Below, in pieces: positions 41,498 through 51,314 of a DNA stretch of 64,000 bases. The notes under the pieces were generated by a model. That model was not told the origin of the DNA and searched no databases. It saw nothing but the letters and a program-made list of their open reading frames with translations. Origin of the DNA: Rhizobium sp. CF122. Its GTDB lineage: Bacteria > Pseudomonadota > Alphaproteobacteria > Rhizobiales > Rhizobiaceae. The DNA lies in contig NZ_AKKA01000009.1 of the NCBI RefSeq assembly GCF_000282035.1, positions 100,105-164,104 on the forward strand, given 5' to 3'. The translations under genes were made by a program, and so were the position numbers. How positions within the stretch are numbered: position 1 is the first letter of the stretch; each line of letters begins with the position of its first letter.

Positions 41498-41908
41498 TTA
41501 GTTGTCGGGATACACCAGCTTGGTTTCATCGGTGTCGACTACAAAGACTGCGAGAAGCTTCGCAGGCTCGGTTTCGCTGGCATTGGCGCTCACCTGGTGA
41601 TGGTCGCCGGGGACTTCCATCCAGTTTTCACCATTCTTGTAGACCTTCACCTCGCCACCGTTGACCTGGCTTTTGATTGAGCCCTCGATAACGGTTGCAT
41701 AGATGAAGGCGCTCTTGGGGTGCATGTGCGAGGGATTGTAGCCACCGGGGCCATACTCGACCAGAACGCCGCGCATGCTCTTGCCGGGGACGTTCGGAAG
41801 CTTGTGGTCGAACACCACGGTAACATTGGCATTGTGCGATTTATCCGCGGCCGCGGCGGGAACCGCGATCATAGCCGCGCATAGCAAACCGATTGCCAGC
41901 GTTCGCAT
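41498..41908 (-). CDS. Exported cupin-domain protein
   Basis: 136-aa secreted protein: signal peptide MRTLAIGLLCAAMIAVPAAA then one cupin domain. The metal-binding motif is PSHMHPKSAFIYATVIEGS (two His and a possible Glu) with a second motif around WMEVPGDHHQVS. Small exported cupins may be dioxygenases, isomerases or sugar/metal binders; the function here is not known. An island motif copy lies about 68 bp upstream, pointing to it. It is followed by the NmrA-like gene. Confidence 0.88.
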   Translation of the reverse strand: MRTLAIGLLCAAMIAVPAAAADKSHNANVTVVFDHKLPNVPGKSMRGVLVEYGPGGYNPSHMHPKSAFIYATVIEGSIKSQVNGGEVKVYKNGENWMEVPGDHHQVSANASETEPAKLLAVFVVDTDETKLVYPDN

Positions 41909-41975
41909 GGATTATCTCCTTCTCGAGATGATTGATTACGCGCAGATCGTAGGCGATGCCCGCATCGGATGGATA

Positions 41976-41991
41976 GCTATACGAAGGTTAG
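41976..41991 (-). promoter_or_regulatory. Island motif copy upstream of cupin
   Basis: On the minus strand CTAACCTTCGTATAGC, 68 bp before the cupin ATG. It shares AACCTT with the copy at 36408 and CGTATAGC with the copy at 34621. Confidence 0.5.
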
Positions 41992-42007
41992 CCGTGTCGC
42001 CTGAACG

Positions 42008-42649
42008 TCACTTCGAACCTTGCGGATGGACCGCATCGAAGATGCGTACGAGATCTGCGACAGACCGGGCGTCAAGCTTCTTCATCATCCGACCACGGTG
42101 CAGTTTGACCATGATCTCGCTTATTCCCATCTCGTAGGCGATCTGCTTGTTCATCAGACCCTTGGACACGAATCCGAACACTTCCGCTTCTCGCGGCGTC
42201 AGGCTGGCAATGCTGTCTTGGGCATGAAGCAACGACGCATATTTGCCGCGCAGTTCGGCGTTGCGATCCAAAGCGAGTTTCGTTGCCTTGATCAGACTTT
42301 CCGAGCTGAACGGTTTCAATAGATAGTCGAAAGCGCCGGCCTTCATGGCGGATACGCTTGTCGCAACGCTGGCGTTTCCCGTCATGAAAATGATCGGAAG
42401 CGGGTGTCCGAGACCTGTCAGTTTTTCCTGAAGCTCTAAGCCTGTCATCCCAGGCATTCTAATGTCGAGGAGGATGCAGCCGGGCAGCGTCAGATCGGCG
42501 TGCTCGAGGAAATCAATGGCACTCTCGAACGCAGCCGCCCGCTGTCCTATCGAGTCAAAGAAATTGAGAAGCGACGCTCGCAAGTGAGCGTCATCGTCGA
42601 TGATGTGAACCGTGGCGAGCGGGTGCTTCGAACTGCCAGTTTCAGGCAT
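42008..42649 (-). CDS. FixJ-family response regulator 2
   Basis: 213-aa regulator with receiver (HIIDDDAHLRA, phosphoacceptor in CILLDIRMPGMTG, Thr in IIFMTGNAS, Lys in YLLKPFSSE) and LuxR-type output (SLTPREAEVFGFVSKGLMNK, then QIAYEMGISEIMVKLHRGRM). The helix-turn-helix region is nearly the same as in FixJ-type regulator 1, so they may bind the same DNA motif. It lies between the cupin gene and the MscS-type channel, all on the minus strand. The cognate kinase is probably HK1, HK2 or HK3. Confidence 0.93.
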   Translation of the reverse strand: MPETGSSKHPLATVHIIDDDAHLRASLLNFFDSIGQRAAAFESAIDFLEHADLTLPGCILLDIRMPGMTGLELQEKLTGLGHPLPIIFMTGNASVATSVSAMKAGAFDYLLKPFSSESLIKATKLALDRNAELRGKYASLLHAQDSIASLTPREAEVFGFVSKGLMNKQIAYEMGISEIMVKLHRGRMMKKLDARSVADLVRIFDAVHPQGSK

Positions 42650-42784
42650 ATGGGCCTCCCGATCGTTGCGCCGAGAGCAACAATCGCACCGAAAGACTAT
42701 GTCAGGTCATGCAGCATTCGCATCCAATGACGCCGTCCTGTCAATGGATTTAGCTTCCCAAGGTGGTGAGCGAAGCGATTAAGT

Positions 42785-44395
42785 TCAGGTGTTCACATGG
42801 TTCCGATGTATCTGGAACATCGACCTTATTCGGTTGAGTAGGTCCAGACGCCGACGCTCATGCTGGATCGACGGCGCCGTCGATCTCTCTCCTATCCGCT
42901 CCCTGTGAGCCAGGTTCGCGGCCAGGTCTTCGGCAAGCTCCGGCCGATCCCGCAGCAGCGCAGCAAAGGCGTCCTTGTCGATCTCGTACACGATGACGCG
43001 CGTGACAGCTTGCAGCGTGTGGTTTTCCTCCATACCGGCAAGCGATCCCTGTTCGCCGAAAAAGTCTCCGGGTGCCAACCTGGCGATTTCGTCGTTATCC
43101 TTCTTCATTGCCACGATGCCTGCCTGCACAATCATGAGTGTCGCGAGTGCCTTGCCCTCCCGGACGATTTCGGTGCCGGGGGCAAGTATTCGTCGGGTTG
43201 CGGAGGTTGCGAGAGCGACGCGCTCGTCACTGCTCAAGACAGAGAAGATGGGGATGGCCTCGATAAGGCCGAGCGCTGTTGGGGCCGTAGGCTGCACCTC
43301 AAGTCGAGCGTTGCATCCCGCGAACACGGAGCTTTCCAGTGGCGTCGCCAGTTGCAAGCCGTTGGCCCTGCAATGACGATAAACGAGATCGATGACTTCG
43401 CTGCGGGCCTCGCCGCGCTGCGCCGGGCTCGTGACGCGGAACTGCAATTCGGCGGTGACTGCGCTGGCGTCGATACCGACGAGCACGACGTTCGGACGGG
43501 GTTGCTTCACGATCATGTTGCTGCTGTCGAGCACTGTGCGCATCACCTCCATGATTGTTCGAGGCATCCGCGTCGGAGCCACCCTCACCCGCAGCGTGAT
43601 TTGATGGTTCTCGTCGGGCTGGCTGACATTGGTAAGGCCCAATTTGGCGAGAACGCTGTTTGGCAGGACAACGACATTGTGAGCGCCGGTAAGGAGGTAG
43701 GTCGAGCGCCAGTTGCTGGCCATCACCCTTCCCTCGGTACCGTCGCTCAACTCGATCCAGTCGCCGATCACGTACGGACGACCAAGCGTTAGTGCGATGC
43801 CCGAGAACACGTCACCGAGGGTGTTTTGCAACGCCAGTCCGAGGATGATGGCGATGACCCCGGACGTCGCCATTAACGTTCCGATCGGGACGCCAAAGAC
43901 GAAGGCCAGGATCGAAAGCAACACGCCGAGGTACACGACGGCCACGATCAGGTCCTGGATCAGCCTCGCCTCTCGCGGACGATGATCGAGGACGATGTAG
44001 ATCCGTACGAAACCGATTACGGCCCAGGACAAATGGACCCACCAGAGGATCTTCGCCGAAACAAGCAGCGCGTTCGCCCCGTCGAGGCTGCCAGGCTCGT
44101 AATGGAAGGGAAAGGCATGAGCGTAGGCCAGAACCGCCGTCATCACCGCAAAGAACGCGATCTGCACGATAAGCCGGGCGGTTGGGCGAGACGGGCCTTG
44201 CACATGCCATACTACAATCCCGGCGACGCCCAGGACACTGATAGCCAGCGGCAACAATGGAACTTCGTGACCCATATCAAATCTCGCGAGGAAATTCCCA
44301 CCATACGCACGGCCTGCTGGGGAGGCTATCAAACGAAGGTTTGCCCCTATGGTCTTCCGGGCCCGCTGCCTGAGGCTGTCGATCACTGATGGCAT
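42785..44395 (-). CDS. MscS-type channel with C-terminal cNMP-binding-like domain
   Basis: About 536-aa inner-membrane channel. Five hydrophobic segments precede the MscS pore/beta domain (MATSGVIAIILGLALQNTLG, then DVFSGIALTLGRPYVIGDWI). A C-terminal CAP-like domain (about 385-500) has the LAPGDFFGEQGSLAGMEENH cassette: the Gly-Glu that binds the ribose is kept, but the Arg expected to hold the cyclic phosphate is not evident. It may gate on cNMP, on another ligand, or not at all. The start is uncertain: TTG 44416 or ATG 44395, neither with a clear ribosome site. Two cyclases in the same island make a cNMP link attractive. Confidence 0.87.
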   Translation of the reverse strand: MPSVIDSLRQRARKTIGANLRLIASPAGRAYGGNFLARFDMGHEVPLLPLAISVLGVAGIVVWHVQGPSRPTARLIVQIAFFAVMTAVLAYAHAFPFHYEPGSLDGANALLVSAKILWWVHLSWAVIGFVRIYIVLDHRPREARLIQDLIVAVVYLGVLLSILAFVFGVPIGTLMATSGVIAIILGLALQNTLGDVFSGIALTLGRPYVIGDWIELSDGTEGRVMASNWRSTYLLTGAHNVVVLPNSVLAKLGLTNVSQPDENHQITLRVRVAPTRMPRTIMEVMRTVLDSSNMIVKQPRPNVVLVGIDASAVTAELQFRVTSPAQRGEARSEVIDLVYRHCRANGLQLATPLESSVFAGCNARLEVQPTAPTALGLIEAIPIFSVLSSDERVALATSATRRILAPGTEIVREGKALATLMIVQAGIVAMKKDNDEIARLAPGDFFGEQGSLAGMEENHTLQAVTRVIVYEIDKDAFAALLRDRPELAEDLAANLAHRERIGERSTAPSIQHERRRLDLLNRIRSMFQIHRNHVNT

Positions 44396-44412
44396 GCGAG
44401 GAAGGTGCGAAG

Positions 44413-44697
44413 TCAATCGTCCCCTAAAGGTTTGGCTTTGGTGCGATCAATTACCTCTTGTGCCGCGCGTGCTTCGATCGCCATGGCTCGGTATCGCTCA
44501 AAGTACTGCAAGCCGATGTCGGTTACCGAGAAACGGCGGGTCGAACGGTCAATCAGCCGGACATCCAATCTTTCTTCCAATGCGGAGATCCGACGGCAGA
44601 ACGTAGACCGCGGCGTGCCAAGTTCCCGTTCGGCGGCAGCGAAACCTCTTGAACAACCAACGGCGACAAATAGCCGGAGATCGTTCCAATCTCGCAT
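44413..44697 (-). pseudogene. Truncated LysR regulator (DNA-binding domain only)
   Basis: 94-aa product with the LysR winged helix (GFAAAERELGTPRSTFCRRI, then LEERLDVRLIDRSTRRFSVT) and linker helix, ending at ...KAKPLGDD just before the channel gene. The whole effector domain (about 200 aa) is missing, so it cannot respond to an inducer and is probably non-functional. Confidence 0.75.
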
Positions 44698-44757
44698 ACG
44701 ATTTCTCCGACTTCAGACCCATTGGTCCGGTGACGGTCCACAGCCTGAGTATCCAAA

Positions 44758-46389
44758 TCATTCGTTGGGTGTTTCGTCAGGAACCGAAATGGGAAGCGTG
44801 ACCCGAAAATTCGCGCCTTTGACGCCATTGGCCACGCTGATCGTGCCGCCATGGTCATCGACGATGGATCGACATATCGCCAGGCCAATCCCCATGCTGT
44901 CCGTTTTCGTCGAGAAGAAGCCATTGAAGATCCGATCAAGATGCCCGGAAGGAATGCCTCCGCCGGTATCGCGTACAGACAGGGTCATGGTTCCTCGTTC
45001 GTCGATCGAAGTTTCGACGAAGATCTCTCGCATTTCTGGGGCGGAGACGGAGATGGCTTGTATACTGTTGAGCAACAGGTTTACGACCACCTGCTGGAGC
45101 TGGATGCGGTCACCCAAGACAATAGGAAGCCGATCATCGAGCCATGATGAAACGGCAATGGCTTGGACCTGACTTTCAGCCGCCACGATAGCCAAAGCCT
45201 CTTCGACAACGGCATTGACCTCGACTTGCTGTCGCACAGGATCCCGCTTGACGGTCATGTCCTGGATACGGCTGATCACCTGGTTGGCTCGGCGCGAGTT
45301 CTCCATGATTCTTGCCATGATCGCCTTCACCTTGGCAATGTTCGGCTCGTCGCGATCCAGCCACCGTGTTCCGGTGTCTGCATCGGTGACGATCACCGAC
45401 AGGGGTTGCCGCACCTCGTGCGCAATCGTCGTGACCAGCTCACCAAGCGTCGAAACACGAGCCGCATGCGCGAAATCCGATTCGACTTTGCGGAGCTGCC
45501 GCTCGGCTCTGCGCTGTGCCGTGACATCGACCATCATGATCAGCGCGAGGTCCGGGTTGTCAGGTGTTTGAGGGAACGTCACGAAGAGCAGGACATCGAG
45601 GAGCCGGCCATCGAAAGCGCGGAGTTTCATCTCCTCGATATAATTGCAGCCCTCGTTGAAGCGGGCCGCGATGATGCGCGTGGCGGTTTCCGGGCTAGCG
45701 GAAAACAGATATCGAACAGGCCCCAGGAGTTCTCCTTTCCCGGAAGCATTCAGCAGCCTGATCGCGCTGTCGTTGACGCCCGTCACGAGGACCGACTCCT
45801 TGGCCAGCTCCACGCACCCCGGCGTTTCTTTGCAATGACCAACGATATCGCCAACTCCCGACGCTTTCAGTCCTTCAAAGGCCTCGATCATCATCCGCGC
45901 ATCTATCTGCCAGAGTGGGAGCGGCACGTTGTTGATCAGATTACGATAGCGCGTTTCGCTGCCCTTCAGCTCCCGATAGACCTGAGGGTCGATCTGCAGG
46001 CAAGGCTCGCTGGTGGCTTCGGGAGTGGCGGCGAGACGACCGCTTTCGACGATGCTGAGGATCGCCCCTGCCTGATCACGATGTACCTGGACGCCTAGCC
46101 GCAGCTCAACGAATTCGCCGGCCGCGGTCTTTCTACGAGCCCTGCCCTGCCATAGGCTCTTTGCGACGACCGCAGACCAATCGACGCCGTCTTCGCCGAC
46201 GAACTCAGCCAGCCGCCTGCCGATAACTTCGGTTTCCGCCCATCCGTAGGTAGTTTGCGAGGCCAAATTCCAATGGAGGATCCTGCGATCCGCATTGTAA
46301 ACGATGACGCGCTCGCTCGTCATATCGGCTACCGACGCCTGGAGCGGATCGACTGGTGTTGCCGACTTGGAGTTTGGCGCGTGATCCAT
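44758..46389 (-). CDS. Sensor histidine kinase with PAS domains (HK3)
   Basis: 543-aa soluble kinase. A first PAS (about 20-110; VIVYNADRRILHWNLAS) and a second, longer sensor domain (about 140-300) precede HisKA (TIAHEVRQPLSVIVTDADTG) and the ATPase (NLLLNSIQAIS, DTGGGIPSG, SMGIGLAICRSIVDDHGG). It differs more from HK1 and HK2 than they do from each other. A strong palindrome at 46509-46539, of the same type as one before the TetR gene, stands in its promoter, so it may be TetR-controlled. Confidence 0.92.
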   Translation of the reverse strand: MDHAPNSKSATPVDPLQASVADMTSERVIVYNADRRILHWNLASQTTYGWAETEVIGRRLAEFVGEDGVDWSAVVAKSLWQGRARRKTAAGEFVELRLGVQVHRDQAGAILSIVESGRLAATPEATSEPCLQIDPQVYRELKGSETRYRNLINNVPLPLWQIDARMMIEAFEGLKASGVGDIVGHCKETPGCVELAKESVLVTGVNDSAIRLLNASGKGELLGPVRYLFSASPETATRIIAARFNEGCNYIEEMKLRAFDGRLLDVLLFVTFPQTPDNPDLALIMMVDVTAQRRAERQLRKVESDFAHAARVSTLGELVTTIAHEVRQPLSVIVTDADTGTRWLDRDEPNIAKVKAIMARIMENSRRANQVISRIQDMTVKRDPVRQQVEVNAVVEEALAIVAAESQVQAIAVSSWLDDRLPIVLGDRIQLQQVVVNLLLNSIQAISVSAPEMREIFVETSIDERGTMTLSVRDTGGGIPSGHLDRIFNGFFSTKTDSMGIGLAICRSIVDDHGGTISVANGVKGANFRVTLPISVPDETPNE

Positions 46390-46508
46390 GATACCTCACG
46401 ATCTGGATGGGCGGCCACCCAGGTAGAAGGCGATGCCGCTCAATCGGTTATCGGCGCAAGCCAGATCCGACCGTCGCGCGACTACGCTTCGGCGTCTGAC
46501 TGCTTGGG

Positions 46509-46539
46509 TGACAGGTACGGTACTATACCGTACCTGTCA
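46509..46539. promoter_or_regulatory. TetR-type operator between tetR and HK3
   Basis: Two perfect 14-nt arms, TGACAGGTACGGTA (46509-46522) and TACCGTACCTGTCA (46526-46539), with a 3-nt spacer. Its core at 46518-46534 matches the site before tetR at 13 of 17 positions. No T-run follows on either strand, so it is an operator rather than a terminator. Confidence 0.7.
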
Positions 46540-46584
46540 AATGGCCCACAAACTCACAAGTTATCGCTAGGACGTCTCAATCGG

Positions 46585-47211
46585 TCATTTCCTGCTGACC
46601 GCGCCGTGAAGAAATGTCTCGACTGCCTGGCTCACCACAATGACGAGATCCCTCCCACTCGGAATTGGCCCCCCTAGCAGGGCAGCGAAGTGGATCTGCC
46701 CCCGGACGAGAGCCAGAAACTGCCCTGCAGCCAGTTTGGGGTTACCGATCGGCTCCGCAGGTTGGCGCTGGTTCTGTTCTTCAAAATAGTCCGCCAAGAG
46801 TTGCGAAACGCGGTTCGTCGAGTCTTGTAGAAATCGTTCCCCGAGTTTCGGTAGATGTGGCGCTTCAGAGCTGACGGCGCGGAACAGCGACAAGCCGTCC
46901 GGCGAAATGACGGTGCGCAGATAGCCTTCTCCAAAAGTCATCAAGGTTTGACGAAGGTCGCGATTATGCTTGACCTTAAGCCCTTCCATCGTGCGGTCAG
47001 CGACACCTGTCACCACCGCAAAAAACAGTTCGTCTTTGCTCGGGAAATACCTGTAAAGGGTCCTTTTGGAGCCGCCGATGATCGCTATTACATCGTCCAT
47101 CGACGTCCGGGAGAACCCTTTCTCGAAAAAGACCGAGGCGGAGGCGGCGATGATCTCCTCTCGCCTGCTTTCCTCTTTTGGTGACAGTGCATTATGGGCA
47201 GGCGTTTTCAA
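46585..47211 (-). CDS. TetR-family transcriptional regulator
   Basis: 208-aa repressor with the TetR helix-turn-helix (FFEKGFSRTSMDDVIAIIGG, then SKRTLYRYFPSKDELFFAVV) and a helical ligand domain with a TetR_C-like FHLxxLVRGQIHFAALLG region. It lies 107 nt downstream of the ABC-2 exporter operon on the same strand, like the CecR/YbhGFSR arrangement in enterobacteria. Palindromes stand before its own start and before HK3. It probably represses itself, perhaps the exporter, and HK3, until a drug-like ligand binds. Confidence 0.92.
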   Translation of the reverse strand: MKTPAHNALSPKEESRREEIIAASASVFFEKGFSRTSMDDVIAIIGGSKRTLYRYFPSKDELFFAVVTGVADRTMEGLKVKHNRDLRQTLMTFGEGYLRTVISPDGLSLFRAVSSEAPHLPKLGERFLQDSTNRVSQLLADYFEEQNQRQPAEPIGNPKLAAGQFLALVRGQIHFAALLGGPIPSGRDLVIVVSQAVETFLHGAVSRK

Positions 47212-47232
47212 AAGAACTCTCTGAAAAAGGAA

Positions 47233-47256
47233 GTGCGGTACCGTTCAGTACCACAC
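47233..47256. promoter_or_regulatory. TetR-type operator before tetR
   Basis: GTGCGGTACCGTTCAGTACC, then ACAC, forms a 24-bp palindrome in which nine of twelve pairs match, 22 bp before the tetR start. It is the sister of the 46509 site and a likely autoregulation point. Confidence 0.6.
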
Positions 47257-47318
47257 GATCGCAAGCAGACCAAGCCGTTGACCGGCCTAGTAGCGACGGC
47301 TTTCGGGAATTTGGACGA

Positions 47319-48431
47319 TCACTCGAGGCGGCGTCGGAACAGCCAAGACGCCGCACCCAGCGTCACGATGGCAATCGCCACGAGGGGCAACGTCTGCCGC
47401 ACCACTTCGGACAACGGAATGTCCTTCAGGAATATGCCTTTCACGATGACGAGAAAGTACCGCAACGGATTGACGACCGTGATCGGTTGTAGCCAATCCG
47501 GCATGTTTTCGATGGGTGTCGCGAAGCCGGATAGAAGCGTCGCGGGGACAAGAAAGAGAAATGCGCCGAGGATCGCCTGTTGCTGGGTCATCGACAGCGC
47601 GGAGATGAAAAGACCGATCCCTGCGATCGAGGCGAGATAGAACAGCGAACTTGCGTAAAGCAGGATGAGCGATCCGCGCAACGGAACCGCGAAGATGAAG
47701 ACAGCCGCGAGAATGTAGACGGTCATGTGAAAGAGCCCGATCAGCATCGGCGGGGTGAGCTTGCCGATCACGATCTCATGCGTGCGGAGCGGAGAGACCA
47801 TCAACTGGTCGAAGGTGCCGAGCTCCCGCTCGCGCGCAATGGACAGCGCGGTCACAATCAGTCCGATCAGAAGCGCGATGTTGGCAATGAGATTGGGTAC
47901 CATGAACCACTGATAGATCAGGTTTGGATTGAACCAATAGCGCGGTACGGTTTCTATCACTGTCGCCGCCTTCCGCTGGCCCGCCGGTGTCTCGGCTGCC
48001 AGGCCGAGCACGATCTGGGTGATGTAGCCGGAAACGATCTGGGCAGCATTCGAGCGACGTCCGTCCAACAGAACCTGCAGATCCGCGGGCTCACCGGCTT
48101 CGATAGCACGAGAGAAATCCGGGCCGACGGTTATGGCGGCCGTCACCCTCTGGCGGTCGATCGCCTCGCGTACCGCCTGCGGACTGTCCGTGAGCATGAC
48201 CTGCCTGAAACGTGGCGACCCCTGGATACGTGCGACAAGCTCCTCGCTCCAATGTCCTGCATCTCGATTGAGCAGCATCACGTCGACATTGCGAACCTCC
48301 AGCGTCGCCGCATAGGAGAACACCACGAGCTGCACGATTGGCGGCCCGATCAGAATGGCACGGCCCTTCGGGTCACGAAGCACCGCCAGCAACTCCTTCA
48401 CCACAAGGGCTATCAGTCTCGACCACCACAT
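47319..48431 (-). CDS. ABC-2 exporter permease (YbhR-like)
   Basis: 370-aa inner-membrane permease: one N-terminal helix, a large periplasmic domain (about 45-175) and five C-terminal helices including the ABC-2 signature region (ARERELGTFDQLMVSPLRTH). The preceding permease gene stops 1 nt before ATG 48431; TTG 48440 is possible but less likely. Two such permeases with a double ATPase and an HlyD protein make a YbhGFSR-type exporter. Substrates of such pumps include drugs and cations; none can be named here. Confidence 0.92.
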   Translation of the reverse strand: MWWSRLIALVVKELLAVLRDPKGRAILIGPPIVQLVVFSYAATLEVRNVDVMLLNRDAGHWSEELVARIQGSPRFRQVMLTDSPQAVREAIDRQRVTAAITVGPDFSRAIEAGEPADLQVLLDGRRSNAAQIVSGYITQIVLGLAAETPAGQRKAATVIETVPRYWFNPNLIYQWFMVPNLIANIALLIGLIVTALSIARERELGTFDQLMVSPLRTHEIVIGKLTPPMLIGLFHMTVYILAAVFIFAVPLRGSLILLYASSLFYLASIAGIGLFISALSMTQQQAILGAFLFLVPATLLSGFATPIENMPDWLQPITVVNPLRYFLVIVKGIFLKDIPLSEVVRQTLPLVAIAIVTLGAASWLFRRRLE

Positions 48432-48432
48432 C

Positions 48433-49575
48433 TCAGGCAATCCCTTTGCGCGTGCTGCGGGCAGCGAGGATGAAAAAGACAGAGCCGATCAGGAACATTG
48501 CTCCGATGGAGCGAAAGAACATCGGCCATATGTCACCGGCCAGGAAAACCGTCTGCAGACAAGGGATCAGATAGCGGGTGGGCACCACGAAGGTGATCCA
48601 CTGGATGACTTGTGGCATCGAATTGATCTCGAACAGAAACCCGGACAGCAAGAAGGACGGCAGGAACGCCGTTATCAGCGCCATCTGCGAGGCCAGGAAC
48701 TGGTTCTTCGTCACTGCCGAGATCAGCAGCCCCTGCCCCAGCGCCGGAACGAGGAAGACTGCAGACAGCAGGTAGAGCGCGCCTATGGAGCCGCGAAACG
48801 GGACGCCGAAAACGAACACCGCGAGAAGGACACACAGCGTCATCGATGCGAGCGCGAGCGCGAAATATGGAAGGATCTTGCCAGCGAGGAGTTCGATCGC
48901 CGTAACAGGGGTCGCCATGATCGCCTCCATCGTGCCGCGCTCCCACTCGCGGGCGACAACCAGCGACGTCAGCAAGGTCCCGACAAGCGTCATGATGATC
49001 GCGATGGAGCCGGGAACGAGAAAGGAGCGGCTCGTCAATTCAGGATTGAACCAGAAACGCTGTTCGACCTTGATAGGCGGTCCATCAGCCGCAGTCTCCG
49101 ACTGTCGAAGCTGCCGCCACGTCGCGACCGCCCCCTGGACGTAGTTCTGCACGAAATTCGCCGTGTTTGGATCGGAGCCGTCGACGATCACCTGGATCTG
49201 AGGATGGGTTACGGCCGTATATTTGTCCGTAAAATCAGCCGGGATGACGATGATGCCTCGAATCCGCGCGAGGACCAGATCTTCCTCGAATTCGCGGCGG
49301 TCGCGTCCCGTCGTCACCGAAAAATAGCGCGAAGCCTGGAAGCTCGCTGCAAGATCGCTGGTGACGGGCGTCACATCCTCGATGACGACCCCGACGCGCG
49401 TCTCCTTCGTGTCTAGGGAGATGCCGTAGCCGAACAGGAAGAGCAGGATCAGCGGCAGCACGAAGGCGATCAGAATGCTGCTCGGATCTCTGATGACCTG
49501 AAGGCTTTCCTTTCGAACAAGCGCGACAAATCGAAGGGCGCGGCCCGATTGCGGTGCGTTGCGGTGGCCGGTCAT
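48433..49575 (-). CDS. ABC-2 exporter permease (YbhS-like)
   Basis: 380-aa permease of the same build as its partner: N-terminal helix (SILIAFVLPLILLFLFGYG), a periplasmic domain, and the ABC-2 signature (AREWERGTMEAIMATPVTAI). I chose ATG 49575 because it overlaps the ATPase stop as ATGA; the longer frame upstream is antisense-like read-through. It pairs with the YbhR-like permease to form the membrane channel. Confidence 0.92.
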   Translation of the reverse strand: MTGHRNAPQSGRALRFVALVRKESLQVIRDPSSILIAFVLPLILLFLFGYGISLDTKETRVGVVIEDVTPVTSDLAASFQASRYFSVTTGRDRREFEEDLVLARIRGIIVIPADFTDKYTAVTHPQIQVIVDGSDPNTANFVQNYVQGAVATWRQLRQSETAADGPPIKVEQRFWFNPELTSRSFLVPGSIAIIMTLVGTLLTSLVVAREWERGTMEAIMATPVTAIELLAGKILPYFALALASMTLCVLLAVFVFGVPFRGSIGALYLLSAVFLVPALGQGLLISAVTKNQFLASQMALITAFLPSFLLSGFLFEINSMPQVIQWITFVVPTRYLIPCLQTVFLAGDIWPMFFRSIGAMFLIGSVFFILAARSTRKGIA

Positions 49576-51314
49576 TTGGCGTCCCTCGTTTCCGAGCCTT
49601 GCACGAGTGCGATGAAGGCGTCTTCCATCGTCGGATCGGGGTTTTCCGCCGTGACGACGCTGGCCTTGAGCTCGTCCGGGGAGCCGAGAGCGATCGATCG
49701 GCCGCGATAGATCAGGGAGATGCGGTCGCAGTATTCGGCTTCGTCCATGAAATGCGTCGTGACGAGGACGGTCACGCCTTTTTCGACCAGACCGTTGATA
49801 TGGGTCCAGAACTCGCGCCGGGTAATCGGATCGACACCCGAGGTGGGTTCGTCGAGAAACAGGGCCTGCGGTTCGTGCATCACCGCACATGCAAGCGCCA
49901 GCCGCTGCTTTAAACCGAGCGGAAGGTCTTTTGCCGACATCGACAGGCGCGGTCCGAAGTCGAAAATCGACGTCATCAACTCGATACGCTCACGCTTCTT
50001 GCTACCTGTGAGACCGTAAACCCCCGCGAAGAACTGAAGGTTCTGCCGAACGCTCAGATCGCCGTACAGAGAGAACTTCTGCGCCATGTATCCCAGACGG
50101 TTGCGCGCCTGCGCGGCATCACGGCGCAGATCGAAGCCCGCCACACGTCCCTCGCCGCCCGTTGGCTTCAACAGACCGCAGAGCATCTTGAAGGTGGTTG
50201 ATTTGCCGGCACCGTTCGGTCCAAGCAGCCCGAATATCTCACCGCTCGGAATGTCGAAGGTGATGTTGTCGGCTGCGGTAAAGTCGCCGAAGCGCTTGAC
50301 CAGTCCTTTGGCTTCGATGACCGGCCCCTCTCGCCTGGCGACCAGGGAAGCCTGAGCCTCCGCGAGCCTGGAGCGTCCGCCCGGCCCTCCACCCAGCATG
50401 TCCACAAAGGCGTCTTCGAAGCGGCGCGCGGCAGGGCCCACTTTGGCGTCGCCACTGGCCGCAAATCGCGCTTCACGACCCGGCGTCGTTACCAGCCTTA
50501 TCGCCTCGCCCTGGATCCCGCCATCGACAATGCCGTCTTCATCGAGCAGCTTTGCCAGCATCGTGCGCCTTCGCCCGGAGACGCCGGTCACCCTGAACAC
50601 GCGACCCTTAACCCGATCAGTCATTTGCTGCGGCTTGCCCGAGAACAGCAGCTTGCCCTCGTTCAGCAGTAGAACGCGATCACAGGCCTCCGCTTCATCG
50701 AGATAGGCGGTCGACCAGACGACGCCCACGCCCTCCTTGATCAGGTCTTCGACCATCTTCCAGAGGTCGCGCCGGGAGATAGGATCGACGCCGACGCCAG
50801 GCTCGTCGAGAAGCAACAAGCGAGGCTTCTTCAAGAGAGCGCAAGCAAGACCGAGTTTCTGCTTCATTCCTCCGGAGAGCTTTCCGGACAGGCGTGTGGA
50901 AAAACGCTTCAGGTCGGTAAATGTGAGCAGTTCGTCGAAAATGCTCGCCCTGTCCTGCTTCGCAAGACCGCGCAAGTCGGCATAGAGCTCGAGGTTTTCA
51001 TGGACCGAGAGGTCCTCATACAGGCCGAAGCGCTGCGGCATGTAGCCGATGGCCGCCTGGATGTCGGCCGAGCGTTCGCGCGTGCCGAAGCCCAGAACTT
51101 CGACCCCTCCGCTGTCCGGCACCATCAGGCCGGTCATCAAGCGGATCAGGGTCGTCTTTCCAGCACCGTCCGGCCCCACCAGCCCTGTGATCTCACCGCC
51201 ACGAATGGAGCCAGACACCTGGTCGAGCGCCGGCTTTCCCTGCCCGAAGCGCTTGGTCACACCGTCGAGGCGGACGAAGTCGGCAGCAAGGGTGGTTTCG
51301 GCTACGACGTTCAT
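49572..51314 (-). CDS. ABC exporter ATPase with two fused domains (YbhF-like)
   Basis: 580-aa cytoplasmic ATPase with two nucleotide-binding domains. Domain 1: Walker [14 protein letters not shown], signature [14 protein letters not shown], Walker [14 protein letters not shown]. Domain 2: Walker [14 protein letters not shown], a less typical signature [14 protein letters not shown], Walker [14 protein letters not shown]. It overlaps the HlyD stop and the permease start by 4 nt each, so the four genes are made together. It powers efflux through the YbhS/YbhR-like pair. Confidence 0.94.
   Translation of the reverse strand: MNVVAETTLAADFVRLDGVTKRFGQGKPALDQVSGSIRGGEITGLVGPDGAGKTTLIRLMTGLMVPDSGGVEVLGFGTRERSADIQAAIGYMPQRFGLYEDLSVHENLELYADLRGLAKQDRASIFDELLTFTDLKRFSTRLSGKLSGGMKQKLGLACALLKKPRLLLLDEPGVGVDPISRRDLWKMVEDLIKEGVGVVWSTAYLDEAEACDRVLLLNEGKLLFSGKPQQMTDRVKGRVFRVTGVSGRRRTMLAKLLDEDGIVDGGIQGEAIRLVTTPGREARFAASGDAKVGPAARRFEDAFVDMLGGGPGGRSRLAEAQASLVARREGPVIEAKGLVKRFGDFTAADNITFDIPSGEIFGLLGPNGAGKSTTFKMLCGLLKPTGGEGRVAGFDLRRDAAQARNRLGYMAQKFSLYGDLSVRQNLQFFAGVYGLTGSKKRERIELMTSIFDFGPRLSMSAKDLPLGLKQRLALACAVMHEPQALFLDEPTSGVDPITRREFWTHINGLVEKGVTVLVTTHFMDEAEYCDRISLIYRGRSIALGSPDELKASVVTAENPDPTMEDAFIALVQGSETRDAK

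Noticed and set aside
42785..44395. Firm claim that the channel is cAMP-gated
   Set aside because: The cassette lacks an evident Arg for the cyclic phosphate, so only a cNMP-like domain can be stated.
46509..46539. Strong hairpin taken as a terminator for tetR
   Set aside because: No T-run follows on either strand, and the same core occurs before tetR, so an operator is the better reading.
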